The notes beneath the pieces are model-generated. The model saw nothing but the letters and a program-made list of their open reading frames with translations, was not told the origin of the DNA and searched no databases. DNA of 64,000 nucleotides, from NCBI RefSeq assembly GCF_963662805.1, contig NZ_OY759864.1, positions 46,610-110,609 on the forward strand, read 5' to 3'. Positions 17,470-25,558 of the stretch are shown one piece after another. A program made the translations under genes and the position numbers. The DNA is from an uncultured Cohaesibacter sp. (GTDB taxonomy: Bacteria > Pseudomonadota > Alphaproteobacteria > Rhizobiales > Cohaesibacteraceae). Numbering within the stretch: position 1 is the stretch's first letter; each line of letters begins with the position of its first letter.

Positions 17470-18222
17470 TCAAACGAGCACGACGGGACGCCCGTTGCGC
17501 TCGAACACCTCCGCGTCCGTGCCATAGGTTTGGCGCATGAAATCCTCGGTGATGATCGCTCCCGGTGCCCCATCGGCCACACAGCGACCGTCGCGCAGGG
17601 CAATCAGATGATCGGCATAACGGGCCGCGATGTTAATGTCATGCACGACGATGACGATAGTTCGGTCATGATGGTGGGACAGATCACTCAACGTCTTCAT
17701 CAGCTTTCGCACCGCCGCGATATCGAGGTTGTTGAGCGGTTCATCAAGCAGCAGATAGTCCGTATCCTGCGCAAAGGCCATCGCAAGAAAGGCCCGCTGC
17801 CTCTGCCCGCCCGACAGGGTGTCAATCTGCCGGTCCGCAAGGGTCTGAAGCTCGAACACGTCGATCGCATGGTCGATCAACACCTGATCCTCTTTGCCGA
17901 GCCGCCCCTTCGAGTGGGGATAGCGCCCGAAACTCACCAACTCGGACACCGACAGGCGGCTCGAAACATGCACGCGCTGCGGCAAGATGGCGAGCTTGCG
18001 GGCAAGGACATCGGACGCACAATGCCCCACTTCCAGCTCATCGATCCGGATCCGCCCCTTCTGAATGGGCATCAGTCGGCACATGAGAGACAGAAGGGTC
18101 GACTTGCCCGCCCCGTTTGGCCCGATCAGGGCCGTGATGCCCTTGGGCGGGATGGTCACCGAGACATCGGCAAGAATGGCCGTATCGGCGATGGAATGGG
18201 AAAGCCCGCTGATATCGATCAT
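17470..18222 (-). CDS. Siderophore ABC transporter ATP-binding protein
   Basis: 250 residues from the ATG at 18222, which overlaps the stop of the upstream permease gene (ATGA). Walker A is 'GPNGAGKST', the signature 'LSGGQRQRAFLAMAF', Walker B 'DYLLLDEPLNNLD' and the switch His in 'IVVHDINIAARYAD'. It is closest in style to FepC/CeuD/VctC-type ATPases of iron-siderophore importers. It energises import through the two permeases encoded upstream. It is the last gene of a minus-strand operon of four and converges with dld. Confidence 0.92.
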   Translation of the reverse strand: MIDISGLSHSIADTAILADVSVTIPPKGITALIGPNGAGKSTLLSLMCRLMPIQKGRIRIDELEVGHCASDVLARKLAILPQRVHVSSRLSVSELVSFGRYPHSKGRLGKEDQVLIDHAIDVFELQTLADRQIDTLSGGQRQRAFLAMAFAQDTDYLLLDEPLNNLDIAAVRKLMKTLSDLSHHHDRTIVIVVHDINIAARYADHLIALRDGRCVADGAPGAIITEDFMRQTYGTDAEVFERNGRPVVLV

Positions 18223-19172
18223 CGTTTCGCCTGACTGAAAACAAGGAAGAGAAACACCAGACCGCCGATCAGATCGACGATCACCGAAAGCGGAGTGGTG
18301 AAGTGAAACAGTCGCTCCATGATGGTCTGGCCGCCAACGAGCGTGATGGCCGAAACCAGTCCCGCCGTCAGAAACTGCAAGCCGTGATGGGGCGTCGGCG
18401 TGACAAGATGCGCCAGATTGACCACCAAAAGCCCCAAAAAGGCAACCGGCCCCACCAGCGCCGTGGCCGTGGAGACCAGCAGGGAGACGATGACCAGCGC
18501 AATTAGCGACAGCTTGCGCGGATCCTCGCCCAGATTGATGGCAATCTCGGGCCCGAGCGCCAGCACATCGAGCCGGTGGCGCAAAAGACCGGCCGAGACG
18601 ATCCCCAGAAGGCAAACCGGTGCGGCAACCCACAACAGACCCGCATCGATGGTTGAGAAGCGCGCAAAGGAATTGGCCGCCACGACCGCAAATTCGCTCG
18701 GATCAATCAGCCGCTGCACCAGCGAGCTCAGCGAGCGAAACATCACCCCGGCAATGATCCCGGTCAACACCATGCGCATGATGTCCGCCCGGACCTGCCC
18801 CAGAAGCGTGGCAAACAGACCAAAGGAAACCAGCAGCAGTGTGGACGCATTGATCACAAACAACAGCTGCTCCGGCACGGCCACATAAGTCTGGGACCCG
18901 AGCAGAAACACCATCAGCGACAGGATCATCACATAGAGCGCATCAAAGCCCATGATCGACGGCGTCAGGATGCGGTTGCCCGTGATGGTGTGGAACAGCA
19001 CTGTCGATGTGCTGATCGACAGGGCAACCACCAGAAGACCGGCAAGCTTCTCACCCCGGTAGGTCAGCGCAAACTCTAGGCTGCCCCTGATGCCGTAGCC
19101 CATGTAGAGGCTCACACAGACAACAAGCAGAAGCAAAAGGCCCGACAGCCGGAGTGCATGGGCTCTAGGCAT
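18219..19172 (-). CDS. Siderophore ABC transporter permease (second FecCD-type subunit)
   Basis: 317 residues from the ATG at 19172, overlapping the previous permease gene by eight bases. It is highly hydrophobic, with about nine membrane segments, and belongs to the FecCD/BtuC family. 'LTPSIMGFDALYVMILSL' and 'ALVGPVAFLGLLVVNLAHLVTP' are family signatures; the second is the loop that contacts the ATPase. In CeuBC/FatCD-type importers two different permeases form the channel, as here. Confidence 0.91.
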   Translation of the reverse strand: MPRAHALRLSGLLLLLVVCVSLYMGYGIRGSLEFALTYRGEKLAGLLVVALSISTSTVLFHTITGNRILTPSIMGFDALYVMILSLMVFLLGSQTYVAVPEQLLFVINASTLLLVSFGLFATLLGQVRADIMRMVLTGIIAGVMFRSLSSLVQRLIDPSEFAVVAANSFARFSTIDAGLLWVAAPVCLLGIVSAGLLRHRLDVLALGPEIAINLGEDPRKLSLIALVIVSLLVSTATALVGPVAFLGLLVVNLAHLVTPTPHHGLQFLTAGLVSAITLVGGQTIMERLFHFTTPLSVIVDLIGGLVFLFLVFSQAKR

Positions 19173-20115
19173 GGCGCTTCCTCGGATGATAGAGGATCCA
19201 GAGGAACACCAGCGCCCCGAGCAGGCCAAGGACGGAGCCCACCGGCATCTCATAGGGAAACCGGATCAGGCGGGCGACAATGTCGCAGGCCAGAACCAAA
19301 TTGGCACCGAACAGGGCGGTGACAGGCAGCGTGCGGCGCAGATTGTCGCCAAGGGTACGGCTGATGACATTGGGCACCACGAGCCCGATGAACGGGATCA
19401 TCCCCACGGTGACCACGGTCATGGCACTGACCACCGAAATGGCGACGAGCCCCACCATCACCACCTGATGATAGGAAACCCCAAGCCCGGTGCTGATCGT
19501 ATCCCCGAGGCCGACGATCGCCAGTCGGTCGGCAATGAAATAGGTGAGCAGCGCCAGCGCCCCGGCCAGCCACAAGAGCTCATAACGCCCCTTGAGGATC
19601 CCCGAGAAGTCCCCGTTCAGCCAGACCCCGAGATATTGCAGCAGATCATATTGATAGGCAAAGAAGGTGACGATGGCGCCCAGAATGCCGCCATAGACGA
19701 TGCCCACCAGCGGCACCATCAGCGGCTGGGTTGGCGGCAGACGGCGCACCATGGCCAGAAACCCGAGATTGGCAACAAGGGCCGTGACCGACGCGAACAG
19801 CAGACGCAGCATCAGGCTTTCTTCAGGCAACAGAACCAGCGCCAGAAGGATCCCGAGGGCCGCACCCTCGCCGGTTCCCGTTGTCATTGGCTCGACAAAG
19901 CGATTGTGCACCAGTGTTTGCAGGATCACACCGCCAACCGCCAGACTGCCGCCTGCCAGAATGGCCGCGGCGGTGCGCGGAAAGCGGCTGAGCGCGAACA
20001 ACCCCTCTCCCGATGGGGACGACCAGGACAGATCCATGACCCCAACGCCCATCGAAATCCCGGCCAGCAGCACGAGAAGCACAAGGCTGATCAAACGGGC
20101 TTGATTGATAGTCAT
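19165..20115 (-). CDS. Siderophore ABC transporter permease (first FecCD-type subunit)
   Basis: 316 residues, FecCD family. 'FPRTAAAILAGGSLAVGGVILQTLVHNRFVEPMTTGTGEGAALGI' is the standard N-terminal signature, and 'GMIPFIGLVVPNVISRTLGDNLRRTLP' the coupling loop. It pairs with the next permease to form the inner-membrane channel. It begins 32 bases after the binding-protein gene. The order SBP-permease-permease-ATPase is that of CeuBCDE, FatBCDE and Vct systems for catecholate-type siderophores. Confidence 0.92.
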   Translation of the reverse strand: MTINQARLISLVLLVLLAGISMGVGVMDLSWSSPSGEGLFALSRFPRTAAAILAGGSLAVGGVILQTLVHNRFVEPMTTGTGEGAALGILLALVLLPEESLMLRLLFASVTALVANLGFLAMVRRLPPTQPLMVPLVGIVYGGILGAIVTFFAYQYDLLQYLGVWLNGDFSGILKGRYELLWLAGALALLTYFIADRLAIVGLGDTISTGLGVSYHQVVMVGLVAISVVSAMTVVTVGMIPFIGLVVPNVISRTLGDNLRRTLPVTALFGANLVLACDIVARLIRFPYEMPVGSVLGLLGALVFLWILYHPRKRHA

Positions 20116-20147
20116 GGTTTGGCTGTCCTGAAGGAAGGTTCGCGCGC

Positions 20148-21038
20148 TTACTTCGCCTGAGCGACCGCTTCGTCAATGGAGACAAGCAACAGCCCCATCG
20201 CCTGAACACCGCCCGCAGCGATATAGGCCGCCGAGGCATTCAGATAGATCACGCCATTCTGCTTCCAGGCCTTGGTTTCGTGCACCAGAGCATTGTCAAG
20301 CACCACCGCAGCCTCGGCTCCATCAGCCCCGATAGCGGCCTGCCGGTCGATCACCAGCAGCAGATCCGGATTTGCCTGATTGATGAACTCGAAGGAGATC
20401 GCCTCGCCATGGTTGCTTTCCGAAATCTCCGTTGCAGGCTCAAGACCAAGACGGTTGTAGAGCCAGCCAAAGCGCCCCGTCTTGCCATAGGCGGACATTT
20501 TCGTCCCGTTGGTCATCAACACCAGCGCGGTCTTGCCTTCGCCGAGCGCTGCGCGGGTGGCATCAAAACGGGCTTCAAGATCGGCGCGGATCTGAGCTGC
20601 CTGCTCTTCCTTGCCGAACAGCTTGCCGTAGGTTTCGAGCCGCTGAAAACCATCAGAGACGACATCGGTGCCGATGGTCATGTCCACCGCCTTGGACACA
20701 CGGGAAACCGCATCAAGCTGCTTTGCCGAGCGCCCGCCGATGATCGTGAGATCGGGTTCGATGGCGTTGAGCGCCTCCAGATCCGGCTCAAAGATCGTGC
20801 CGACAACACTTGCTTCGGCCGCAACATCATCAAGATAGGGCAGGAACAGTCGATCAATCGCGCCCTTGACCGGCACACCCAACGCATCGAGCGTGTCGAT
20901 GGCAGCGACATCGTAGGCAGCAATCGTCTGTGGCACACCATCAAGGCTCACCGGCCCGCGTGCGGTTTCGATCGTGGTCTGGGCAAAGGCCGAACCAGCC
21001 GACATCATGAACAAGGAGAATAGAAGGGTACGAAGCAT
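20148..21038 (-). CDS. Siderophore ABC transporter substrate-binding protein (CeuE/FatB/VctP type)
   Basis: 296 residues with a signal peptide (residues 1-19, ending AFAQ). It is a class III binding protein: 'LEALNAIEPDLTIIGGRSAKQLDAVSRV' and 'GRFGWLYNRLGLEPATEISESNHGEAISFEFINQANPDLLLVIDRQAAIG' are typical of the CeuE/FatB/VctP/YclQ group, which binds ferric catecholates. No lipobox is visible, so it is probably soluble in the periplasm. No TonB-dependent receptor or siderophore synthesis gene is in this window. Confidence 0.9.
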   Translation of the reverse strand: MLRTLLFSLFMMSAGSAFAQTTIETARGPVSLDGVPQTIAAYDVAAIDTLDALGVPVKGAIDRLFLPYLDDVAAEASVVGTIFEPDLEALNAIEPDLTIIGGRSAKQLDAVSRVSKAVDMTIGTDVVSDGFQRLETYGKLFGKEEQAAQIRADLEARFDATRAALGEGKTALVLMTNGTKMSAYGKTGRFGWLYNRLGLEPATEISESNHGEAISFEFINQANPDLLLVIDRQAAIGADGAEAAVVLDNALVHETKAWKQNGVIYLNASAAYIAAGGVQAMGLLLVSIDEAVAQAK

Positions 21039-21438
21039 CAGTTTCTTCCGCTGAACAACAAAAAGGAGCAGCCGGCAGCCACGGGGGAATGGCCCGGCGA
21101 TGAAAGTCGCATGGTCCTGAAAGATGAAACAATCCCGGATGGTGCCTCATCGAAAAAGGGGAGCGCACATCAGCTTCTTGGTGGGTCAGAGAAGACGCCT
21201 ATGCACTGGTTTTCCTCAGGATGATCTGGTCCGAAACCCCGAAAGGAAGGCACATGGCTCAAAAGGTGAGTTCCATGCGCAAGTTTCCTTATCACCTGAC
21301 ATCACGGCACTCAAGAGGAAGAATGGCTCAAATCCAGCTCGCCCGGTCACCTCATTGTGAAGACAAAAAAAGACCGGCGGGTATATAAGGCCCGCCGGTC
21401 TCTGTCATTGTCGGCGCTGTTTGCTCACCCTCCGGCAA
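21039..21438. other. Intergenic region between the siderophore operon and the Amt-MCP gene
   Basis: It must contain the promoter of the siderophore operon. I looked for Fur-, Irr- and RirA-type boxes and found none I could defend. Short open frames here lack ribosome sites. The Amt-MCP terminator occupies 21364-21403. Confidence 0.5.
21364..21403 (-). terminator. Terminator of the Amt-MCP fusion gene
   Basis: On the minus strand GACCGGCGGG pairs perfectly with CCCGCCGGTC and is followed by TTTTTTTG, 36 bases after the stop codon. Confidence 0.9.
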
Positions 21439-23916
21439 TCACACCTTGAACTCGGCCACCGAATGGACGAGATCCCGTGACACCTGCTTGAGGAACTGGG
21501 CTCGCTCGCGCGTGCTCTGGGCATTCGTCTCACCGCTCCTTGCCCGTTCATTCAGCTCGCGGCTGGCAGAGGACAGGCCCACAGAGGCCTGAGACATGTC
21601 GGACGTGTGGTCCGAGATCTCACGGATCCCCGTTGAAAGGCTGGTGATCCGCTCAGACATGTCCTGCGCCATGGAGCTGATCTGGGTCGTGCTCTTGGCG
21701 ATGTTGGTGGTCGAGGCGCTCTGCTGGTGGGTCGTGTGCCGGATCATCTCCACCTTGTCCCGGATGGTGCCGATGATGGACCCGATGGCATCAATGCCGC
21801 TTTGCGCACTGTTGGAGCCGGACTGGATCCGATCCACTTTCTCCTGAATTTCCTCAACTGCCTTCGAGGTCTGTTCGGCCAGCTGCTTGACTTCATCGGC
21901 AACGACCGCAAAGCCCTTGCCCGCCTCCCCGGCACGCGAAGCCTCAATGGTCGCATTCAGCGCCAACAGATTGGTCTGCTTGGCCACGCCCATGATGAAA
22001 TGCACCACCACGTCGATTTCCTTCGAAGCCGCCACCAGCGCAGCAATGGTATCGTTGGCCGACTGGGACAGACCGGACGCCTCGATGGCGATTTCGGATG
22101 CATTGTCGGCACTCGCCGCGATTTCCTCCACCGACTGGGCAAGATCGCTCACTGTGCCCGAGACGTCGCGGATTTCGCTTGTCATGTTGCGGGCTGCGTC
22201 GGAGATCTCCTCTCCATATTGCGCCATCCGGTGCGAGATTTCCCGTGTTGATCCGATCCTGCTCTCCACATTGGAGGCAACATCATGCATGTCGGTCGAA
22301 TGGTGCGAAATGAATTGGGAATTGTCCGCAAAGGTTTCCGAGATGCGCACCAGATCATGCGATGTCAGGTCCACCGACTCGGCCTGCCGGGAAATTTCAG
22401 CGACCAGCCGATGCACCCGTTCGACAAAAGGGTTGATCACCTGCGCCAGCTCTCCCATTTCGTCTCCGGATTTCTCGTCAAACCGGCTGGTCAGATCGCA
22501 ATCCCCATCCGTCATCGAAATCAGACGCCGCTGCAGCTCTCCAGCCCCCAGTGTCGCCCCATGCTCTGAGATGTTGAGCCCCTGAATCTCGTCTTCGACA
22601 CTGACGCGCAAGCCCACTACCACATCGATGAGCTTGAACATCACGAACGCAGCGGAAAAGGCCCAGAAGAAACAGAGCACGACACCCTGCCCCTGAACCA
22701 GAAACTGGTTGAGACGTGACCCGGCGGCGAGTTTGCTCTCAAGCGCAAAGGGAGCAACCAACAGTGTGCCCATCACGCCCCCAACGCCATGGACGGCCAC
22801 GGCACCGACCACATCATCAAGTTTCAACCGGCTTTCGATCAGGTCTTCGGCCAGACACACCGCGATCCCCGCGATGATGCCGATGATCACGGCACCATGC
22901 GGATTGACAGCATCACAGCCTGCGGTGATGGCGACAAGCCCGCCCAGCATGCCATTGATGGAACGGCTGGGCTCAAACACATCATCTCTCATCCAGCCGA
23001 GCAGGAAGCCCGCCGTGCCACCGAAAACCGCAGCAAGCAGGGTGTTGGCGATGATACGGGCGAAATCCGGTGTCCCGGCCGTGGTCGAACCGCCGTTGAA
23101 CCCGATCCAGCCAAACAGCAGGATGATTGCCCCCGCAGAGGACAGAACCACCGAATAGCCCTGAATCTTGACCGGCTTCCCATTGGCATCGAATTTCCCA
23201 AGCCGGGGACCCAGAATGATGATCCCAGCAAGGGCCACCCAAGCCCCGACCGAGTGGACAACCGAGGACCCGGCAAAATCGATGAACCCGGCATCAGCCA
23301 GCCACGCCGTATTGTCACCATCAAGCAGGTTGCCCCATGCCCAGTGACCGAACACCGGATAGATGATCAGCGAGATGAGCACCGAACTCGCAAGATAGCC
23401 CAGAAAGGTCATCCGCTCGGCAACCGCGCCCGACACAATGGTCGCCGCCGTGCCCACGAACACCGCCTGAAAGATGAAGAAGGTATAGTTCCAGTCCGGG
23501 AAGCTGTCCCATGCGAACAGTTCTGTCTGCCAACCGAAGATGCCTCCAACGCTCGTGCCGAACATGACACCGAAACCGATGAGATAGAAGAGACTGACCG
23601 AAATGAGCAGATCGAGAATGTTCTTCTGTGCCACGTTGATCGAGTTCTTCGATCGCACCATGCCGCCCTCGAGCAACAGGAAGCCCACCTGCATCAGCAA
23701 CACAAGCGCTGCGGCGGTCATGGTCCATATATGGTCCGAGTTGGTCTGTTGCGCCGCAAGCCCCACGGCCACCTGATTTTCAAGTGCCGCAAAGCGTTCT
23801 TCCAGTGACGGATTTGCGTAGGCAGCACTCAAGGGAAGCAAACAAAACACAACTACAAGCAGACTGTAGGTGGGTCGAAACAAAAGCGTGATCAGTGATC
23901 TCAACCATGAATTCAT
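21439..23916 (-). CDS. Ammonium transporter fused to methyl-accepting chemotaxis signalling domain (Amt-MCP)
   Basis: 825 residues in one uninterrupted frame. Residues 1-35 are a signal peptide ending AYAN. Residues about 60-440 are a complete Amt domain, with twin His at 221 ('SSVVHSVGAWVAL') and 376 ('VAVHGVGGVMGTL') and 'FVGTAATIVSGAVAERM'. Residues about 455-510 look like a HAMP-type linker. Residues about 510-825 are a cytoplasmic coiled-coil receptor domain whose hairpin tip near 645-690 reads 'AKQTNLLALNATIEASRAGEAGKGFAVVADEVKQLAEQT'. By analogy with Amt proteins fused to sensor kinases (Ks-Amt5), it probably senses external ammonium and signals to CheA. No che genes are nearby. Confidence 0.93.
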   Translation of the reverse strand: MNSWLRSLITLLFRPTYSLLVVVFCLLPLSAAYANPSLEERFAALENQVAVGLAAQQTNSDHIWTMTAAALVLLMQVGFLLLEGGMVRSKNSINVAQKNILDLLISVSLFYLIGFGVMFGTSVGGIFGWQTELFAWDSFPDWNYTFFIFQAVFVGTAATIVSGAVAERMTFLGYLASSVLISLIIYPVFGHWAWGNLLDGDNTAWLADAGFIDFAGSSVVHSVGAWVALAGIIILGPRLGKFDANGKPVKIQGYSVVLSSAGAIILLFGWIGFNGGSTTAGTPDFARIIANTLLAAVFGGTAGFLLGWMRDDVFEPSRSINGMLGGLVAITAGCDAVNPHGAVIIGIIAGIAVCLAEDLIESRLKLDDVVGAVAVHGVGGVMGTLLVAPFALESKLAAGSRLNQFLVQGQGVVLCFFWAFSAAFVMFKLIDVVVGLRVSVEDEIQGLNISEHGATLGAGELQRRLISMTDGDCDLTSRFDEKSGDEMGELAQVINPFVERVHRLVAEISRQAESVDLTSHDLVRISETFADNSQFISHHSTDMHDVASNVESRIGSTREISHRMAQYGEEISDAARNMTSEIRDVSGTVSDLAQSVEEIAASADNASEIAIEASGLSQSANDTIAALVAASKEIDVVVHFIMGVAKQTNLLALNATIEASRAGEAGKGFAVVADEVKQLAEQTSKAVEEIQEKVDRIQSGSNSAQSGIDAIGSIIGTIRDKVEMIRHTTHQQSASTTNIAKSTTQISSMAQDMSERITSLSTGIREISDHTSDMSQASVGLSSASRELNERARSGETNAQSTRERAQFLKQVSRDLVHSVAEFKV

Positions 23917-24306
23917 TGAAGAAGTCCCCCAGGACGGAATACATGATTGTTTCTAGGAACCAGAGTTTTTAATTTTGCTTAACCATAATTTGTATGCGAC
24001 AATTTGGCTCTTTTGAAGAATTATAATTATCCATATTTTTCATAATGTTATCTACTATGCGGTGCATTGTCACAGGCAATTGCGACAGGGTTTTGAGCGA
24101 TTGAGAGGCGACGACAGCAACTTGGCTTTGCGACGGTCTCCACGAGTTCTACTGTCTGAAAACCAAATTTTTACCTTGAACTTTCTTTTTTCTGGTTACA
24201 GCCGGGGATTGTAAGAGTTTCTAATTTCAAATGAACAAAAATAGGCTCGTGCCGAGAAGTATGAACCCTTCTTGATTGAACCAAACAGACGCACGAAGGC
24301 AGAGCA
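23917..24306. other. AT-rich divergent region between Amt-MCP and a methyltransferase gene
   Basis: No gene is supported. It holds the promoters of both flanking genes. I searched for a -24/-12 sigma-54 promoter facing the Amt-MCP gene and did not find one. Confidence 0.5.
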
Positions 24307-25020
24307 ATGAGTTTTCTCGTCAGACACCTCACAGACTATTCCAATCCCAATTCGCTGGGATCACGTATGCGCGCAAAACGCATGAAACGCATCGAAGAAA
24401 TCCTCAGGGACGTCATCAGTGAAAAAGGCAGTGCGACGATTCTCGACGTCGGCGGTCTGATGCAATACTGGATGGCTCTCAGCGACGACGTCGCCGAGTA
24501 TTGCCATGTCATCGTCCTGAGTGATGAACCGCAGGAAGGCCATTTCGACGATCTGGCAAGTGGCTTTGTCGGAACCTCGGAGTTCCGTCAGGGCGACGGC
24601 TGCAATCTGTCGGAATATAGCGATTGTGAATTCGATCTGGTGCATTCCAACAGCGTTGTCGAACATGTCGGCAACTTCGACCGCAAGAAACAATTCTCGA
24701 TCGAAACCAAGCGGGTCGGGCGCAACTATTATGTCCAGACGCCCAACCTCTGGTTCCCGATCGATCCGCACTATCTGCTGCCCTTCGTTCACTGGGTCGC
24801 AGCGCCCTATCGCTTCAAGCGTCTCGCCTACAAGGGTCTTGGCCCCCGCAATCCGGCCATGAATGACTATGAGCGGGCCGTGCACTATATCGAACACACC
24901 GACATTCTCGACAAGGAGCTGTTCACGCACCTCTTCTCCGATTGCGAAATCTATCTTGAGAAGGCCGGGCCGCTGACCAAATCCTTCATTGGCATCAAGA
25001 GGGCACCGAAAGTCTCCTGA
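24307..25020 (+). CDS. Class I SAM-dependent methyltransferase of unknown substrate
   Basis: 237 residues. 'SATILDVGGLMQYWMAL' is motif I (a GxG-like SAM site, here DVGGL), and 'DCEFDLVHSNSVVEHVGNFDRKKQF' matches the motif IV region of Methyltransf_11/UbiE-like enzymes. The later part 'YYVQTPNLWFPIDPHYLLPFVHWV' resembles methyltransferases found in polysaccharide or lipid gene clusters. It stands alone, so the substrate cannot be inferred. The codon context and the AT-rich upstream region suggest an independent transcript. Confidence 0.8.
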   Translation: MSFLVRHLTDYSNPNSLGSRMRAKRMKRIEEILRDVISEKGSATILDVGGLMQYWMALSDDVAEYCHVIVLSDEPQEGHFDDLASGFVGTSEFRQGDGCNLSEYSDCEFDLVHSNSVVEHVGNFDRKKQFSIETKRVGRNYYVQTPNLWFPIDPHYLLPFVHWVAAPYRFKRLAYKGLGPRNPAMNDYERAVHYIEHTDILDKELFTHLFSDCEIYLEKAGPLTKSFIGIKRAPKVS

Positions 25021-25205
25021 TCGCGGAGCTTTCATGCCAACTGTCTGACACGTCAGGGCAGCACGCGCGACATCGACACCACAAAGCCGTTGCTTTGGGT
25101 GGTTGCGCCTGCTGCCTCAATTTTTGGGAAAAGTGATGCGGGTGAGGAGAAACCTCGAACCCAAACCCGTCCTTTGGGTGGTGAGCGGCAAAGGACAAGT
25201 AGGAA

Positions 25206-25281
<76 letters not shown>

Positions 25282-25502
25282 GAACCGTTCATCGCGCAAC
25301 CCAGGTTCGGCTTGTCGGACTACCAACGGCATCCCGAACACGACATCCCGAGCAACACTCGCGACGCAACCTGACCATATGGGCACGAAAACAGGTGGCT
25401 TCTCTTAGCCAATTCCCTCGCCACTGGCAAGAGGCAATGGCCGACTTGTGGGTGAATTGGGCAAAGCATGAACAGCCTGACGCCTCGAAGGCGCGACGCA
25501 AC

Positions 25503-25537
25503 AAAAAGCCCGGCTCAGATAGAGCCGGGCTTTTTGA
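25503..25537 (-). terminator. Terminator of the haem/mitofilin operon (bidirectional in form)
   Basis: AAAAAGCCCGGCT and AGCCGGGCTTTTT form a 13-bp stem with T runs on both strands. It lies 22 bases after the hemY-like stop codon. Confidence 0.92.
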
Positions 25538-25558
25538 TTTTGTTTTGATAATCGAGCC

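Noticed and set aside
21124..21360. A 78-codon open frame upstream of the siderophore operon
   Set aside because: No ribosome site, no recognisable composition or family.
22789..23808. A 339-codon frame antisense to the Amt domain
   Set aside because: Charged low-quality translation on the reverse of a clear gene.
23917..24306. Sigma-54 or NtrC control of the Amt-MCP gene
   Set aside because: Looked for on the minus strand because of the glnK and cowN examples; no -24/-12 pair with correct spacing was found.
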